Assembly: GCA_023428695.1 (NCBI GenBank) | Contig: JAEYWY010000025.1 | Location: 1 to 64,000, forward strand | Direction of reading: 5' to 3' | DNA: 64,000 bases | From: Bacteroidota bacterium | Lineage (GTDB): Bacteria > Bacteroidota > Bacteroidia > Cytophagales > Cyclobacteriaceae | Shown: piece by piece, positions 50,594 to 59,430 of the stretch | Layout: every line of letters starts with the position of its first letter | How positions within the stretch are numbered: the stretch's first letter is position 1 | Notes under the pieces: generated by a model | Database searches by the model: none | What the model was told of the DNA's origin: nothing | Seen by the model: only the letters and a program-made list of their open reading frames with translations | Program-made: the position numbers and the translations under genes

Positions 50594-51937
50594 ATGAAAA
50601 AATCAGTAATCTTCCTTGCCCTGCTGATCTTGATCAGCATTCTGGCAGTGTTCATGCCGGCAGTCCCGACGCAAATCAATACCGAGGGCATCAATTCAGG
50701 AGACGTCGCCTGGATGCTCTGCGCAGCAGCCCTTGTTATGTTGATGACACCCGGTCTTGCCTTCTTCTACGGTGGAATGATTGACATGAAAAACATCATT
50801 TCTACCATGCTTCAAAGTTTCATTGCAATGGGCGTAATCAGTGTTCTCTGGATCGTTGTCGGATTCAGCCTCGCGTTCGGTGATTCGATCGGCGGCCTCG
50901 TCGGAAGTCCTTCGACGTACTTCATGTTTAATAATGTACTCGACGCCCCTGCATGGGGAACAATTCCGCTGGTACTCTTCGCCTTCTTCCAATTGAAGTT
51001 TGCGATCATAACTCCTGCGCTCATCACAGGTACTTTCGCTGAACGTATCCGCTTCAAATCATACATCCTCTTTCTGGTGCTCTTTTCGCTCTTGATCTAC
51101 GCACCATTGGCACACTGGACATGGCACTCAGAAGGATTTCTCTTTAAAATGGGTGTCCTTGATTTTGCCGGTGGTACTGTAGTTCACATGTCTGCGGGCC
51201 TTGCCGCACTCGCTGCATCAATTTACCTCCGTAATAAGGATGAAAAGAAAACTCCAATCGCACCTGCTAACATTCCATTCGTTCTTTTGGGAACAGGTTT
51301 GCTCTGGTTTGGATGGTTTGGCTTTAACGCAGGAAGCGCATTAAGCGCAGGTCCTCTGGCCGCATCTGCCTTCGCTGTAACAAACACGGCTTCCGCTGCC
51401 GCCGGTCTTGCCTGGATTCTATTTGACGCTGTTCGCGGCAAAAAACCTTCCGCTCTCGGATTCTGTATCGGTGCGGTCGTAGGACTTGTGGCGATCACGC
51501 CTGCGGCAGGATTTGTTACGATTCCTTCCAGTCTGTTTATCGGTACGTTCGCCGCACTTATCAGCAACGTGGTTGTTCACTGGAAAAGCAAAACATCCCT
51601 TGAAGATACACTTGACGTCTTCCCTTGCCACGGTGTTGGTGGTGCAGTAGGAATGGTGATGACCGGATTGCTTGCTAACACAGCAGTGAACGGAGGTAAC
51701 ACAACAGGAAACGGACTCTTCTTCGGCGAGACAACACTATTCTTTGTACACATTCAGGCTCTGGTGATTGTCGTGGCTTTCACATTCCTCGGCTCAATGG
51801 CCATCCTGAAAATTACCGATCTCATACTACCACTGCGTGTATCACCTGAAGAGAAGAAAGTTGGTTCTGACTACAGTCAGCACGGCGAAAATCTTTATCC
51901 GGTTGACTACAGTGTACTCGAAGAAAAAATAGCGTAA
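50594..51937 (+). CDS. amtB: Ammonium transporter, AmtB-like subfamily
   Basis: A 447-residue Amt transporter with a hydrophobic N-terminal helix that may be a cleaved signal (MKKSVIFLALLILISILAVF), then 11 helices. Landmarks are MLMTPGLAFFYGGM, the twin-His in GTVVHMSAGL (near residue 195) and FPCHGVGGAVGM (near residue 345), FGWFGFNAGSA and C-terminal SQHGENLY. It is of the bacterial type, unlike the gene at 48181. ATG 50594 is chosen because it begins the signal-like helix; the frame is open from 50528, but that would overlap operator R4's downstream edge. It is followed by the porin and glnA. Confidence 0.94.
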   Translation: MKKSVIFLALLILISILAVFMPAVPTQINTEGINSGDVAWMLCAAALVMLMTPGLAFFYGGMIDMKNIISTMLQSFIAMGVISVLWIVVGFSLAFGDSIGGLVGSPSTYFMFNNVLDAPAWGTIPLVLFAFFQLKFAIITPALITGTFAERIRFKSYILFLVLFSLLIYAPLAHWTWHSEGFLFKMGVLDFAGGTVVHMSAGLAALAASIYLRNKDEKKTPIAPANIPFVLLGTGLLWFGWFGFNAGSALSAGPLAASAFAVTNTASAAAGLAWILFDAVRGKKPSALGFCIGAVVGLVAITPAAGFVTIPSSLFIGTFAALISNVVVHWKSKTSLEDTLDVFPCHGVGGAVGMVMTGLLANTAVNGGNTTGNGLFFGETTLFFVHIQALVIVVAFTFLGSMAILKITDLILPLRVSPEEKKVGSDYSQHGENLYPVDYSVLEEKIA

Positions 51938-51945
51938 AAAATATC

Positions 51946-51968
51946 GAAGGCCGGCCGCGCCGGCCTTC
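51946..51968 (+). terminator. GC-rich hairpin after the second amt gene
   Basis: GAAGGCCGGC-CGC-GCCGGCCTTC is a perfect 10-bp stem, but no T-run follows, so termination may be partial. Confidence 0.55.
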
Positions 51969-52005
51969 ACACTTACAACCCTTAAACCTAACCTAACAAC
52001 GCAAG

Positions 52006-52041
52006 ATGTATACAATCAGACCAACTGCATCGGTGCCATGA
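52006..52041 (+). CDS. Possible 11-codon leader peptide
   Basis: ATG at 52006 opens an 11-codon frame (MYTIRPTASVP, stop TGA at 52039) after an A-rich CCTAACAACGCAAG stretch like the leaders of neighbouring genes. Its stop lies inside the first hairpin of the structured leader (GGTG/CACC, 52032-52045). Whether it is translated is unknown; the placement suggests a possible translation-dependent switch before the porin gene. Confidence 0.25.
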   Translation: MYTIRPTASVP

Positions 52042-52144
52042 CACCACTGACATCCGGATCACTTCATGGCTTATCTGATCCGGAAAGGAGCCGGAATCCA
52101 GGATTCAGGTTCACTAAAGCTCCCGGCCGGGTATGAGAGACCCG
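52032..52144 (+). promoter_or_regulatory. Structured leader before the porin-glnA unit
   Basis: Four stems in 113 bases: GGTG/CACC (52032-52045), CCGGATCA/TGATCCGG (52054-52083, perfect 8 bp), GAATC/GATTC (52094-52106) and CGGGT/ACCCG (52128-52144). It does not match a riboswitch class I know. The last stem (GGGTA-N5-GACCC, 52129-52143) also resembles the amt operator with one base less in the spacer. Confidence 0.45.
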
Positions 52145-52190
52145 ACCAGGATAACTCTAGTTCATTGTTAAAAAGACAACAACCAAAATT

Positions 52191-53393
52191 ATGAAAACGA
52201 TAAAATTTTACGGACTATTTCTTTCAGCTTTTCTGATTTCCGCAGCCACCTATAGCCAGGAAACTGTACTCGCTACTGCGGAAACAATCACACCTTCCGA
52301 AGCAACTGCTTCGTCAGACAAAGAAGAGGAAGATGAAGCACCGACATTCTCATTGTCAGGATCTGTCGATACATATTTCCGCAGTGCATTCGGGTATAAG
52401 ACATACGCACCTGCCACCGCATTTGCTAACCAAAAAGGATTCGGCATCGGGATGGTCAATCTCGTGGCATCGTACGAAGGCGAGAAAGTGGGTTTTGTTG
52501 GCGACCTCGTATTCGGTCCACGCGGCAGAGATGCCGTGTTTGGTACACCCATCGGAATCGTAAACCAGTTGTTCGTGTATTATAACCTGAGTGAAAAAGT
52601 AAAACTGAACTTCGGACAGTTCAACACGTTCCTTGGTTACGAAGTTATCTCGCCGGCAGTAAACTTCCACTACTCAACTTCCTACATGTTTTCATACGGA
52701 CCATTCAGCCACAGCGGTCTGCGCGCCGACTTCGATCTTGGTGGCGGTATGGTCGCAAAACTTGCCGTATTGAACCCAACCGATATGCTTGAATTCAACC
52801 CGGTGAACACCTACACCATCGGTGGTCAGATCGGACACTCCAGCGATGCAGGTGGCATCTGGTTGAACGTTCTCTATGGAGATCAGGATGGTAAGCTCGT
52901 TAAAGAAGACTTCAGCGAAGACCTGGAAGACGACGAGTTCTATTCCGCCGGAAGCCTGTTCCAGGTTGACCTGACAGCAGGTTACAACATCGGCGAAAAA
53001 TTCTACCTCGGTCTCAATACTTCATACCAAACAGTAGCCGCCGGTGAGTACTTCACTGAAGAGGGCGACATCGAGGAAAGTGATGCTGATGCGACCTCAT
53101 TCTTCGGATTCGCGGTTTATCCCAAGATTACTTTCTCAGAAAGTTTCGCGCTCGGTCTTCGCCTCGAACAATTCATGATCAAGAAAGGTCACCTCGATAT
53201 CATCGGACTTGACGATGAGGGAAGCGGAAGCGTAACAGCAGTGACACTTTCTGCCAATTACAAGGTGGGGGGATTAACGATCATCCCCGAGGTGAGAATG
53301 GACATGGCGTCTGAGGAATCGTTTGCCGACAAAAACTGGAAAGGACAAAAGAGCCTGTCATCATTCACTCTTGCAGCAGTCTATTCATTCTAA
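52191..53393 (+). CDS. Outer-membrane porin, BBP2 / OmpL-like
   Basis: A 400-residue exported barrel. Signal peptide (MKTIKFYGLFLSAFLISAATYS), an acidic linker (residues 30-50, rich in E/D), then about 16 strands of the putative beta-barrel porin-2 family: LSGSVDTYFRSAFGY, VNLVASYEGEKVGFVGDLVFGPRG, KLNFGQFNTFLGYEVISPAVNFHYSTSYMF, and an aromatic C-terminus (LAAVYSF) typical of BAM substrates. Located between an ammonium transporter and glnA with only 35 bases before glnA, it probably lets a nitrogen compound through the outer membrane. The structured leader lies upstream. Confidence 0.87.
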   Translation: MKTIKFYGLFLSAFLISAATYSQETVLATAETITPSEATASSDKEEEDEAPTFSLSGSVDTYFRSAFGYKTYAPATAFANQKGFGIGMVNLVASYEGEKVGFVGDLVFGPRGRDAVFGTPIGIVNQLFVYYNLSEKVKLNFGQFNTFLGYEVISPAVNFHYSTSYMFSYGPFSHSGLRADFDLGGGMVAKLAVLNPTDMLEFNPVNTYTIGGQIGHSSDAGGIWLNVLYGDQDGKLVKEDFSEDLEDDEFYSAGSLFQVDLTAGYNIGEKFYLGLNTSYQTVAAGEYFTEEGDIEESDADATSFFGFAVYPKITFSESFALGLRLEQFMIKKGHLDIIGLDDEGSGSVTAVTLSANYKVGGLTIIPEVRMDMASEESFADKNWKGQKSLSSFTLAAVYSF

Positions 53394-53428
53394 GAAAACT
53401 GAAACTACCAACAAACAACTATAACCTT

Positions 53429-54463
53429 ATGTCAAAATCAAAACTTGAGTACATCTGGTTGGATGGATATGTCCCAACCCAAAGCCTGAGGAGCAAAACC
53501 AAAATTGTAAAAGACTTCGACGGTAAGCTGGAAAGCTGTCCTGAGTGGTGCTTCGACGGAAGCTCTACAGAACAGGCACCCGGCGGGTCTTCCGATTGTC
53601 TTTTGCAGCCCGTTGCCATATTCAAGGATCCCGCAAGAAAAGACGGATACCTCGTTATGTGCGAAGTTCTGAGTCCTGACGGTACGCCGCACCCTTCTAA
53701 CGGTCGGGCTACTATCGATGATGACGACAACGACTTCTGGTTCGGATTTGAGCAGGAGTACTTCCTGTGGAACCCGGCAATCGACAAACCCCTCGGGTTC
53801 CCTGAGCACGGCTATCCCGCACCGCAGGGTCCCTACTACTGCTCTGTTGGTGCGAAAAACGCATTCGGACGTCACATCGTGGAAGAACACCTTGATTACT
53901 GTATCGAAGCAGGAATCAACATTGAAGGTATAAACTCAGAAGTAGCCACCGGCCAATGGGAGTTCCAGATATTTGCAAAAGGTGCAAAATCTGCAGGTGA
54001 CCAGGTTTGGATAGCACGTTACCTCCTTGAAAGAACTGCCGAGAAATACGGTATCGCGATTAACTGGCATTGCAAGCCTCTCGGTAACACCGACTGGAAT
54101 GGTTCCGGTATGCACGCGAACTTCTCAAACAGCCTGTTGCGCACAGCCGGCTCAAAAGACGTTTACGATACCGTGTGCCAGGCATTCGCTCCTTTTGTAA
54201 AAGAACACATTGCTGTTTATGGTGCCGACAACCACCTGCGTCTGACCGGTAAGCACGAAACACAGTCGATCGACAAATTCTCTTATGGAATTTCCGACCG
54301 CGGTGCTTCGATCCGTATCCCGATCGCTACGGTTGAAAACAACTGGAAAGGATGGCTTGAAGACAGGAGACCCAACTCTTCAGCCGACCCCTACAAAGTT
54401 GCAGCGCGCATTATAAAAACCGTCAAGTCTGTTCCCGTCTACGCCACCGCGAACGGTCAATAA
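53429..54463 (+). CDS. glnA: Glutamine synthetase type II (eukaryote-like GSII)
   Basis: A 344-residue GSII, the short form typical of eukaryotes and of some bacteria, making glutamine from glutamate, ammonia and ATP. Landmarks are the beta-grasp DGSSTEQAPGGSSDCLLQP, FGFEQEYFL (metal-binding Glu near residue 112), GINIEGINSEVATGQWEFQI (near residue 170), NWHCKPLGNTDWNGSGMHANFS (near 212) and RGASIRIPIATV (near 290). There is no adenylylation-loop Tyr, so it cannot be regulated like GSI-beta enzymes. It is 35 bases after the porin with no separate promoter visible, so both are probably transcribed together, and it ends the nitrogen block. Confidence 0.96.
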   Translation: MSKSKLEYIWLDGYVPTQSLRSKTKIVKDFDGKLESCPEWCFDGSSTEQAPGGSSDCLLQPVAIFKDPARKDGYLVMCEVLSPDGTPHPSNGRATIDDDDNDFWFGFEQEYFLWNPAIDKPLGFPEHGYPAPQGPYYCSVGAKNAFGRHIVEEHLDYCIEAGINIEGINSEVATGQWEFQIFAKGAKSAGDQVWIARYLLERTAEKYGIAINWHCKPLGNTDWNGSGMHANFSNSLLRTAGSKDVYDTVCQAFAPFVKEHIAVYGADNHLRLTGKHETQSIDKFSYGISDRGASIRIPIATVENNWKGWLEDRRPNSSADPYKVAARIIKTVKSVPVYATANGQ

Positions 54464-54486
54464 CTTTGGGCGTCTGGTTGTAGTTT

Positions 54487-54519
54487 GAAGTCGGGCAGAA
54501 ATGTCCGGCTTCTTTTTTT
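54487..54519 (+). terminator. Terminator of glnA
   Basis: GAAGTCGGGC pairs with GTCCGGCTTC (two G-T pairs) around AGAAAT, followed by seven T. Confidence 0.88.
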
Positions 54520-54691
54520 GTCCAAAAAAAATAATTTCCGTCTGGCGATGGACTATTAGTTTTTTTTGCATGAACTTTATTTAAAGTAATGTACAGATTG
54601 GGTTAGTTGTGTGTCAGAAATAAAAACCCGATCCTTCCATTATCAGATCACTAAATCATGACGGACAAAACAAAAGAATTAATCATTTTAT

Positions 54692-55348
54692 ATGATCCAC
54701 CCCGACACGGAGCTACGTTTCATTAATGAGACTATAGGCTATGGCGTGATTGCCACCAAATTCATCCCCAAAGGCACAATAACCTGGGCACTCGACAAAC
54801 TGGACCGCATTTTTACTCCCCCCGACATTCAAAAACTTGATCCCCTCTACCAGCAGGTACTCGACAAGTACACTTACAGAAATCACGAAGGAAATTATGT
54901 ACTCTGCTGGGACAACGCACGTTTCGTAAACCACAGCTTCAATTCAAATTGTCTTACCACTGCCTACGAATTCGAAATCGCTGTCAGGGACATTCATCCC
55001 GGTGAGGAACTTACCGACGACTACGGATATCTTAACATAGACGAACCCTTTGAAGTACTACCCGAAGAAGGTACGGACAGACGGGTCGTGTACCCGGATG
55101 ATATACTCCGGAATTACGCTGCGTGGGACGATAAGCTTCTAGATGCATTTCCCTGCCTGAACAGTGTAGGACAGCCGTTGCTGAAGATCCTTACACCGGA
55201 TATGCGCGAACGGGCTGCGCGAATTTCGACGCGTCAGGAAAAGTTTCATTCCATACTCCACTGTTATTACCCGCGTCACAACGGCAGAATCAATGGAGAA
55301 GCGAGGTTGATCACAACGCGCTCTCCAAACGTACTCTACCCATTCTAG
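54692..55348 (+). CDS. SET-domain protein, lysine-methyltransferase-like
   Basis: A 218-residue protein with a compact SET domain (about residues 5-115). Visible motifs are GYGVIATKFIPKGTITWA (the GxG-type N-flank), FVNHSFNSNC (SAM-binding NHS) and GEELTDDYGY (catalytic Tyr region). The C-terminal 100 residues contain several cysteines and histidines (FPCLNS, HCYYPRHN), where eukaryotic enzymes have a post-SET segment. SET proteins methylate lysines; bacterial ones are scattered and mostly untested, and may have ribosomal or DNA-binding protein targets. It is convergent with the SF1 helicase gene, overlapping it by 4 bp. Confidence 0.88.
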   Translation: MIHPDTELRFINETIGYGVIATKFIPKGTITWALDKLDRIFTPPDIQKLDPLYQQVLDKYTYRNHEGNYVLCWDNARFVNHSFNSNCLTTAYEFEIAVRDIHPGEELTDDYGYLNIDEPFEVLPEEGTDRRVVYPDDILRNYAAWDDKLLDAFPCLNSVGQPLLKILTPDMRERAARISTRQEKFHSILHCYYPRHNGRINGEARLITTRSPNVLYPF

Positions 55349-58300
55349 GACTGGTTGCCAACATAAACCATGAGCGTCTGTTCAAGATGCTCGCGGTTCT
55401 TCCAGAGTTGTCGGCTATAGACGTAGCGGTAGTTCCAGTTCTTTTCTCTGAGCAGCAACGGCGTGTAGGCGAATGTATCCTTAATGGAAATGCTGCGCTG
55501 GAACCGTTCGTCGTCGGTCAACAACGCGGCCAGGTACTTATCGGATTTCCGGATATTGATATCGGTATGGGGCAGCGATTGAAGTTCGAAGTCAAAACCG
55601 CTCAGCCGCTCGTCGCACCACGCCAGCAGTTTCTTACCAAGGGTCGCGCGACTATGCCCGTTGGATCGTGGTTCGAGACGCCAGTTTCTGTCGTGGACAC
55701 TGCGCACGAATTCAAGGTATGATCTCAGCATAGACGGCCCGGCATTTTTCGTATTCTCTGTTTTTAGTTGCTCCGGTTGAATGCTCGTCACGACAATAAC
55801 CTTTTCACGCGCCCGCGTTACAGCTACGTTAAGCCGGTTTTCCCCTCCCGGAACATTCAAACTTCCGAATTGCAATGAGACTTTTCCCTTTTTGTCAGCC
55901 GCGTAGCCAATCGAAAATATGATAATATCCTTTTCATCACCCTGGACGTTCTCGATGTTTTTGATAAACAACGATTCGGGTACTGCTATTCCTTTTTCGC
56001 GGAAACGCTCTTCCACAAGGTCCATGATAAGATTTTGCTGTGGCGCGTTAAAAGTGACAATACCGATTTCTTTCGACGGGTTCTCCGCTATCAGTTCGGT
56101 TACAAGGCGTGTTACTTCCTCTGCTTCCACGACGTTGGTACCGTCGTCCCATACTCCATCCACACGATTATAAACAAGTGCGGGCTCATTTCGGTTAAGC
56201 CTATCACGGTCCGGCAGAAGTCTGAGCCGGTGACTATAGAAATTCCGGTTTGAAAACTCGATGAGTTCAACCGACTTGCTCCGGTAGTGTCCCTGCAGGT
56301 GTACCGTTGGCAGATACCTTTCAGCGAGTTCAAGCAACGACTCCACTTCGACATCGGCCTCCTCTTCGTCATCCTTACCTGACCAACGTACCTGGTACAG
56401 GTCGTTGGGGCGCAGCTGCTGCCCATCGCCTGCAACAAGGACCTGCTTTGCCCGGTACATCGCCGGCAGACCACGTTCCGAAAAACATTGTGATGCCTCA
56501 TCGAAGATGACCAGATCAAAAAGCGCGGTCATCGGAAAGATCGCCGACACGGATTCCGGGGATGCCATCCAGCATGGGACAAGTTGAAAGAGCTCTTCAT
56601 GATATGTAGCGATCAACTTTCGCAACGGCCAAAGCTTCTTCTTTTTCGAAACCTGATGAAGCAGGTCACGATACGAGACCATGTTGTTCAGCCTGTTGTA
56701 GGTGATTTTTTCATAGGCGTTCTCGCGCGCCCGAAGCAGTAATATATCGAGGCTCAGTTTCTGTTTTTCCGAAACAAGGTCGGGTAACGTTTGTTGCAGT
56801 TCCTCCATCTTCATGGAAGACACAGAACGCAGCACGGGGTGTTTGAGCTCTATGTGATCAATCCACGCAAGGCTGACACTGTTATTAAACAATTTCTCGA
56901 GTTCATCACCATCCCATGACCCGACAAAATCCTGTAGTTTCAAGACCACGTTCTCTTCGACGCCAGCCATGCCGGCACGCAGCCCGTCAAATTCACACAA
57001 ACTGTCAAAATCGTCATTGAGGGAATGCCTTAAGAGAGCAGCAAACTCTTTATCCGACGAAATTTTCCGAATGTGGTATGCCGACAACAATTTCGCCCAT
57101 TCTTCCTTGCGTGGAGGAATTTCCTTCAGCAGGTCGAGCAGTTGACGCATTATTTTATGAAACTCGCTGCGTGTGCAGACCTCCGGGTTAATGCTTTCGC
57201 GGATTTCGCGGAACGACCGAAACGTAAGTTTGGCGCGTACCGCCTGCTTTTGTTTTGTGAACCAGATTTGCCAGCTTTCCTTTTTATAGTCCGTCGGCAT
57301 TTCCACGAGCCACGTTCTCGCCCTGAGCGCGGTTATCTGATGTTCAAGATTCAACCTGGTGTCTATACGCTGTTCCAGAACCCGAAGCCCGTACTTGTTG
57401 TACGCCAGATCATTCGCGACAAGCACGCGCTTGATGACAAACTTATTCTCCGAAAAGAGTTCCCACCGGATTTTATGAATCAGGTTTTTACGCGTGCGCA
57501 TGCGTTCGTGAAGCACTTCCTGGAACTTTCCCAGTTTTTCAGTCGGGATTGTGACTTCGGGGCCGATTTCATCAAAGCAGTTTAATACAACGCGCTCCAT
57601 ATTGGAAAGCCAAAGCATACTGGTTTCGTCATCGGTCTCGTTGTTCATTAACCGGAAGTAACGGTATACATCATCCTCCCTGATGAGTGTTAACATCCCG
57701 ATTATTTCTTCATGCCGGTACCACAGGCTCTCGCAATCTTCAAGGCCCAGTCTGGCGCTTGTTAATTCAGCGATCTTTTCTGAAAGCTGACGCTCAAACT
57801 CGAGAATATCATCGATAGTCTGTTCGATGCGCACCTGATCGGAAGCCTGTAGTCCGGCAAATGACTTTCTTTCCTTCCAGGGATGACCAGGTTGTTCATA
57901 GACTGTGGCATACATGGCATACCGATGCAACTTCTTGAGGAAGGCATCGGCCGGAAGCATAAAGTAATGATACTCCTGCTTAAGATTTATGGATGGTGCG
58001 GCTGGATCGGATTGAAGGTATAATTGTTTTACAGATACACCACATTCGATCTCGTTATAAAGTGCGTCCTTGAACTCCTGAAGTTCTTCTGTTGTCTGAT
58101 CTATCGCACGACAAACCTGAACAAAACGGCGTTCCATCTGGATGATGTCAACGGAACGGTTACGCGCTTTGTACTCGTCTATACGATCAATCTGACGGGC
58201 GATCTTTGCGAAAATTTCCTTGCGATCATTACGGAAGTCGTGTACCAGGGCAAGAAAAGGCTCGAGACCTTTTTTGTTCATGCGTTCATGCACAACATCG

Positions 58301-59367
58301 AGCGCCGCTCTCTTTTGACACACGAGAAGAACTTTCTTTCCGGATGCCATAGCGTCACTCAGAAGATTACAAATGAGTTGTGACTTCCCCGTACCCGGCG
58401 GACCTTGTACCACTAACGACTTACCCTTTTTAATCTCTTGTATCGCGTTTTCCTGCCAGGCGTCTAGCGGGAACGGTGTATACATCTTTTCTTCCTTGAG
58501 GCCGTGATTAGCTGGAACAAGATATTCGTCCCTGGTCATTTCCTGATCGGCAAGACGTGCCCTCGTAAAGAAGTCTTCAAGATCCTGGAAGTTTTCATCT
58601 TCGAGCAAATGCAGGTAATCAGGCACTAATTGAGACCCCGCCTGCGGAAACAATCCGAGCACAGCTTCAGGAAATAACTTGAGTTGACCTGTACCGTGAG
58701 TACTTTCAAACTCAGTCTTCCGGAACTCCGCAAACTCCTGAAGTTCATCTGTAAAATTATCGGGATTAAAATTCAGTTCGATGCGATTCTTAAGCAGTTC
58801 ATATAACTGCGTACGGAACTGTGTGATTTCGGAATCGAATTCATCAAACGAAAAATCGAGCAGATCTTCGTCTACATTGAGGTTGTGGTAAAATGCATAC
58901 GCGAGAAGAAACGTTTTATTAAAAGTGATTCCGGCGTCTTCGCGGGATTCGAGTATCCACGACTGATCTTTTTGAACCAGGCGTACCGGAAAGAATAGTA
59001 ACGGACATCTCACAAGCGTACCGTCGGCAAACTTACCCCGAAGGAACGGCCACCCTACATGCAAATCGCGCGTACCACGTTCTTCAAAAACGGAATGGTC
59101 GGCGCGCTGCAGCATTTTAAGTTTGGTGCTGACGATGTTGTTGGCTTCCAGTCTGCTATCGTGAATCGCGCAAATCTTGTAGTCAGCACCTTTGACTAAT
59201 GCACGAAGCATCTCAAAAGCAGGAAGCCCGTTGAGAAAACTAAAGCGTTGAACATCGACAAACTGATCGGAAACCAGACGCAGCAGCAGGAGGCTACGGT
59301 TGTTTCCCGACAGGTTGGTGAGTCGCCTTAAAAATGTTCTTAATATTCCTTTTGCCTGTGCGGCCAT
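55345..59367 (-). CDS. Large SF1 (DNA2/NAM7-like) helicase with long insert and nuclease-like C-terminus
   Basis: A 1340-residue helicase. The N-terminal 290 residues are helical with beta strands and lie before the Q-like motif (PFPLDAWQENAI). Motif I is GPPGTGKSQ (322-330), motif II DLVIFDEASQ (951-960), motif III GDGQQLRP, motif IV-V GIVTFNAPQQ and NVQGDEKDIIIFS, and motif VI NRLNVAVTRAREKV (near 1180). About 630 residues, mostly helical/coiled, separate motifs I and II. The C-terminus (about 1240-1330, ending DTFAYTPLLLREKNWNYRYVYSRQLWKNRE) resembles the Vsr/MTES_1575-type nuclease ends of related helicases, but the DGxxFH part is degenerate. Relatives occur in defence and stress loci; the role here is unproven. 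Confidence 0.88.
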   Translation of the reverse strand: MAAQAKGILRTFLRRLTNLSGNNRSLLLLRLVSDQFVDVQRFSFLNGLPAFEMLRALVKGADYKICAIHDSRLEANNIVSTKLKMLQRADHSVFEERGTRDLHVGWPFLRGKFADGTLVRCPLLFFPVRLVQKDQSWILESREDAGITFNKTFLLAYAFYHNLNVDEDLLDFSFDEFDSEITQFRTQLYELLKNRIELNFNPDNFTDELQEFAEFRKTEFESTHGTGQLKLFPEAVLGLFPQAGSQLVPDYLHLLEDENFQDLEDFFTRARLADQEMTRDEYLVPANHGLKEEKMYTPFPLDAWQENAIQEIKKGKSLVVQGPPGTGKSQLICNLLSDAMASGKKVLLVCQKRAALDVVHERMNKKGLEPFLALVHDFRNDRKEIFAKIARQIDRIDEYKARNRSVDIIQMERRFVQVCRAIDQTTEELQEFKDALYNEIECGVSVKQLYLQSDPAAPSINLKQEYHYFMLPADAFLKKLHRYAMYATVYEQPGHPWKERKSFAGLQASDQVRIEQTIDDILEFERQLSEKIAELTSARLGLEDCESLWYRHEEIIGMLTLIREDDVYRYFRLMNNETDDETSMLWLSNMERVVLNCFDEIGPEVTIPTEKLGKFQEVLHERMRTRKNLIHKIRWELFSENKFVIKRVLVANDLAYNKYGLRVLEQRIDTRLNLEHQITALRARTWLVEMPTDYKKESWQIWFTKQKQAVRAKLTFRSFREIRESINPEVCTRSEFHKIMRQLLDLLKEIPPRKEEWAKLLSAYHIRKISSDKEFAALLRHSLNDDFDSLCEFDGLRAGMAGVEENVVLKLQDFVGSWDGDELEKLFNNSVSLAWIDHIELKHPVLRSVSSMKMEELQQTLPDLVSEKQKLSLDILLLRARENAYEKITYNRLNNMVSYRDLLHQVSKKKKLWPLRKLIATYHEELFQLVPCWMASPESVSAIFPMTALFDLVIFDEASQCFSERGLPAMYRAKQVLVAGDGQQLRPNDLYQVRWSGKDDEEEADVEVESLLELAERYLPTVHLQGHYRSKSVELIEFSNRNFYSHRLRLLPDRDRLNRNEPALVYNRVDGVWDDGTNVVEAEEVTRLVTELIAENPSKEIGIVTFNAPQQNLIMDLVEERFREKGIAVPESLFIKNIENVQGDEKDIIIFSIGYAADKKGKVSLQFGSLNVPGGENRLNVAVTRAREKVIVVTSIQPEQLKTENTKNAGPSMLRSYLEFVRSVHDRNWRLEPRSNGHSRATLGKKLLAWCDERLSGFDFELQSLPHTDINIRKSDKYLAALLTDDERFQRSISIKDTFAYTPLLLREKNWNYRYVYSRQLWKNREHLEQTLMVYVGNQS

Positions 59368-59430
59368 AATGGATTTTACTGAATAAACGCCTAAAGCGGC
59401 ACTTTCTATTTCACATCGACCGTAGATTCA

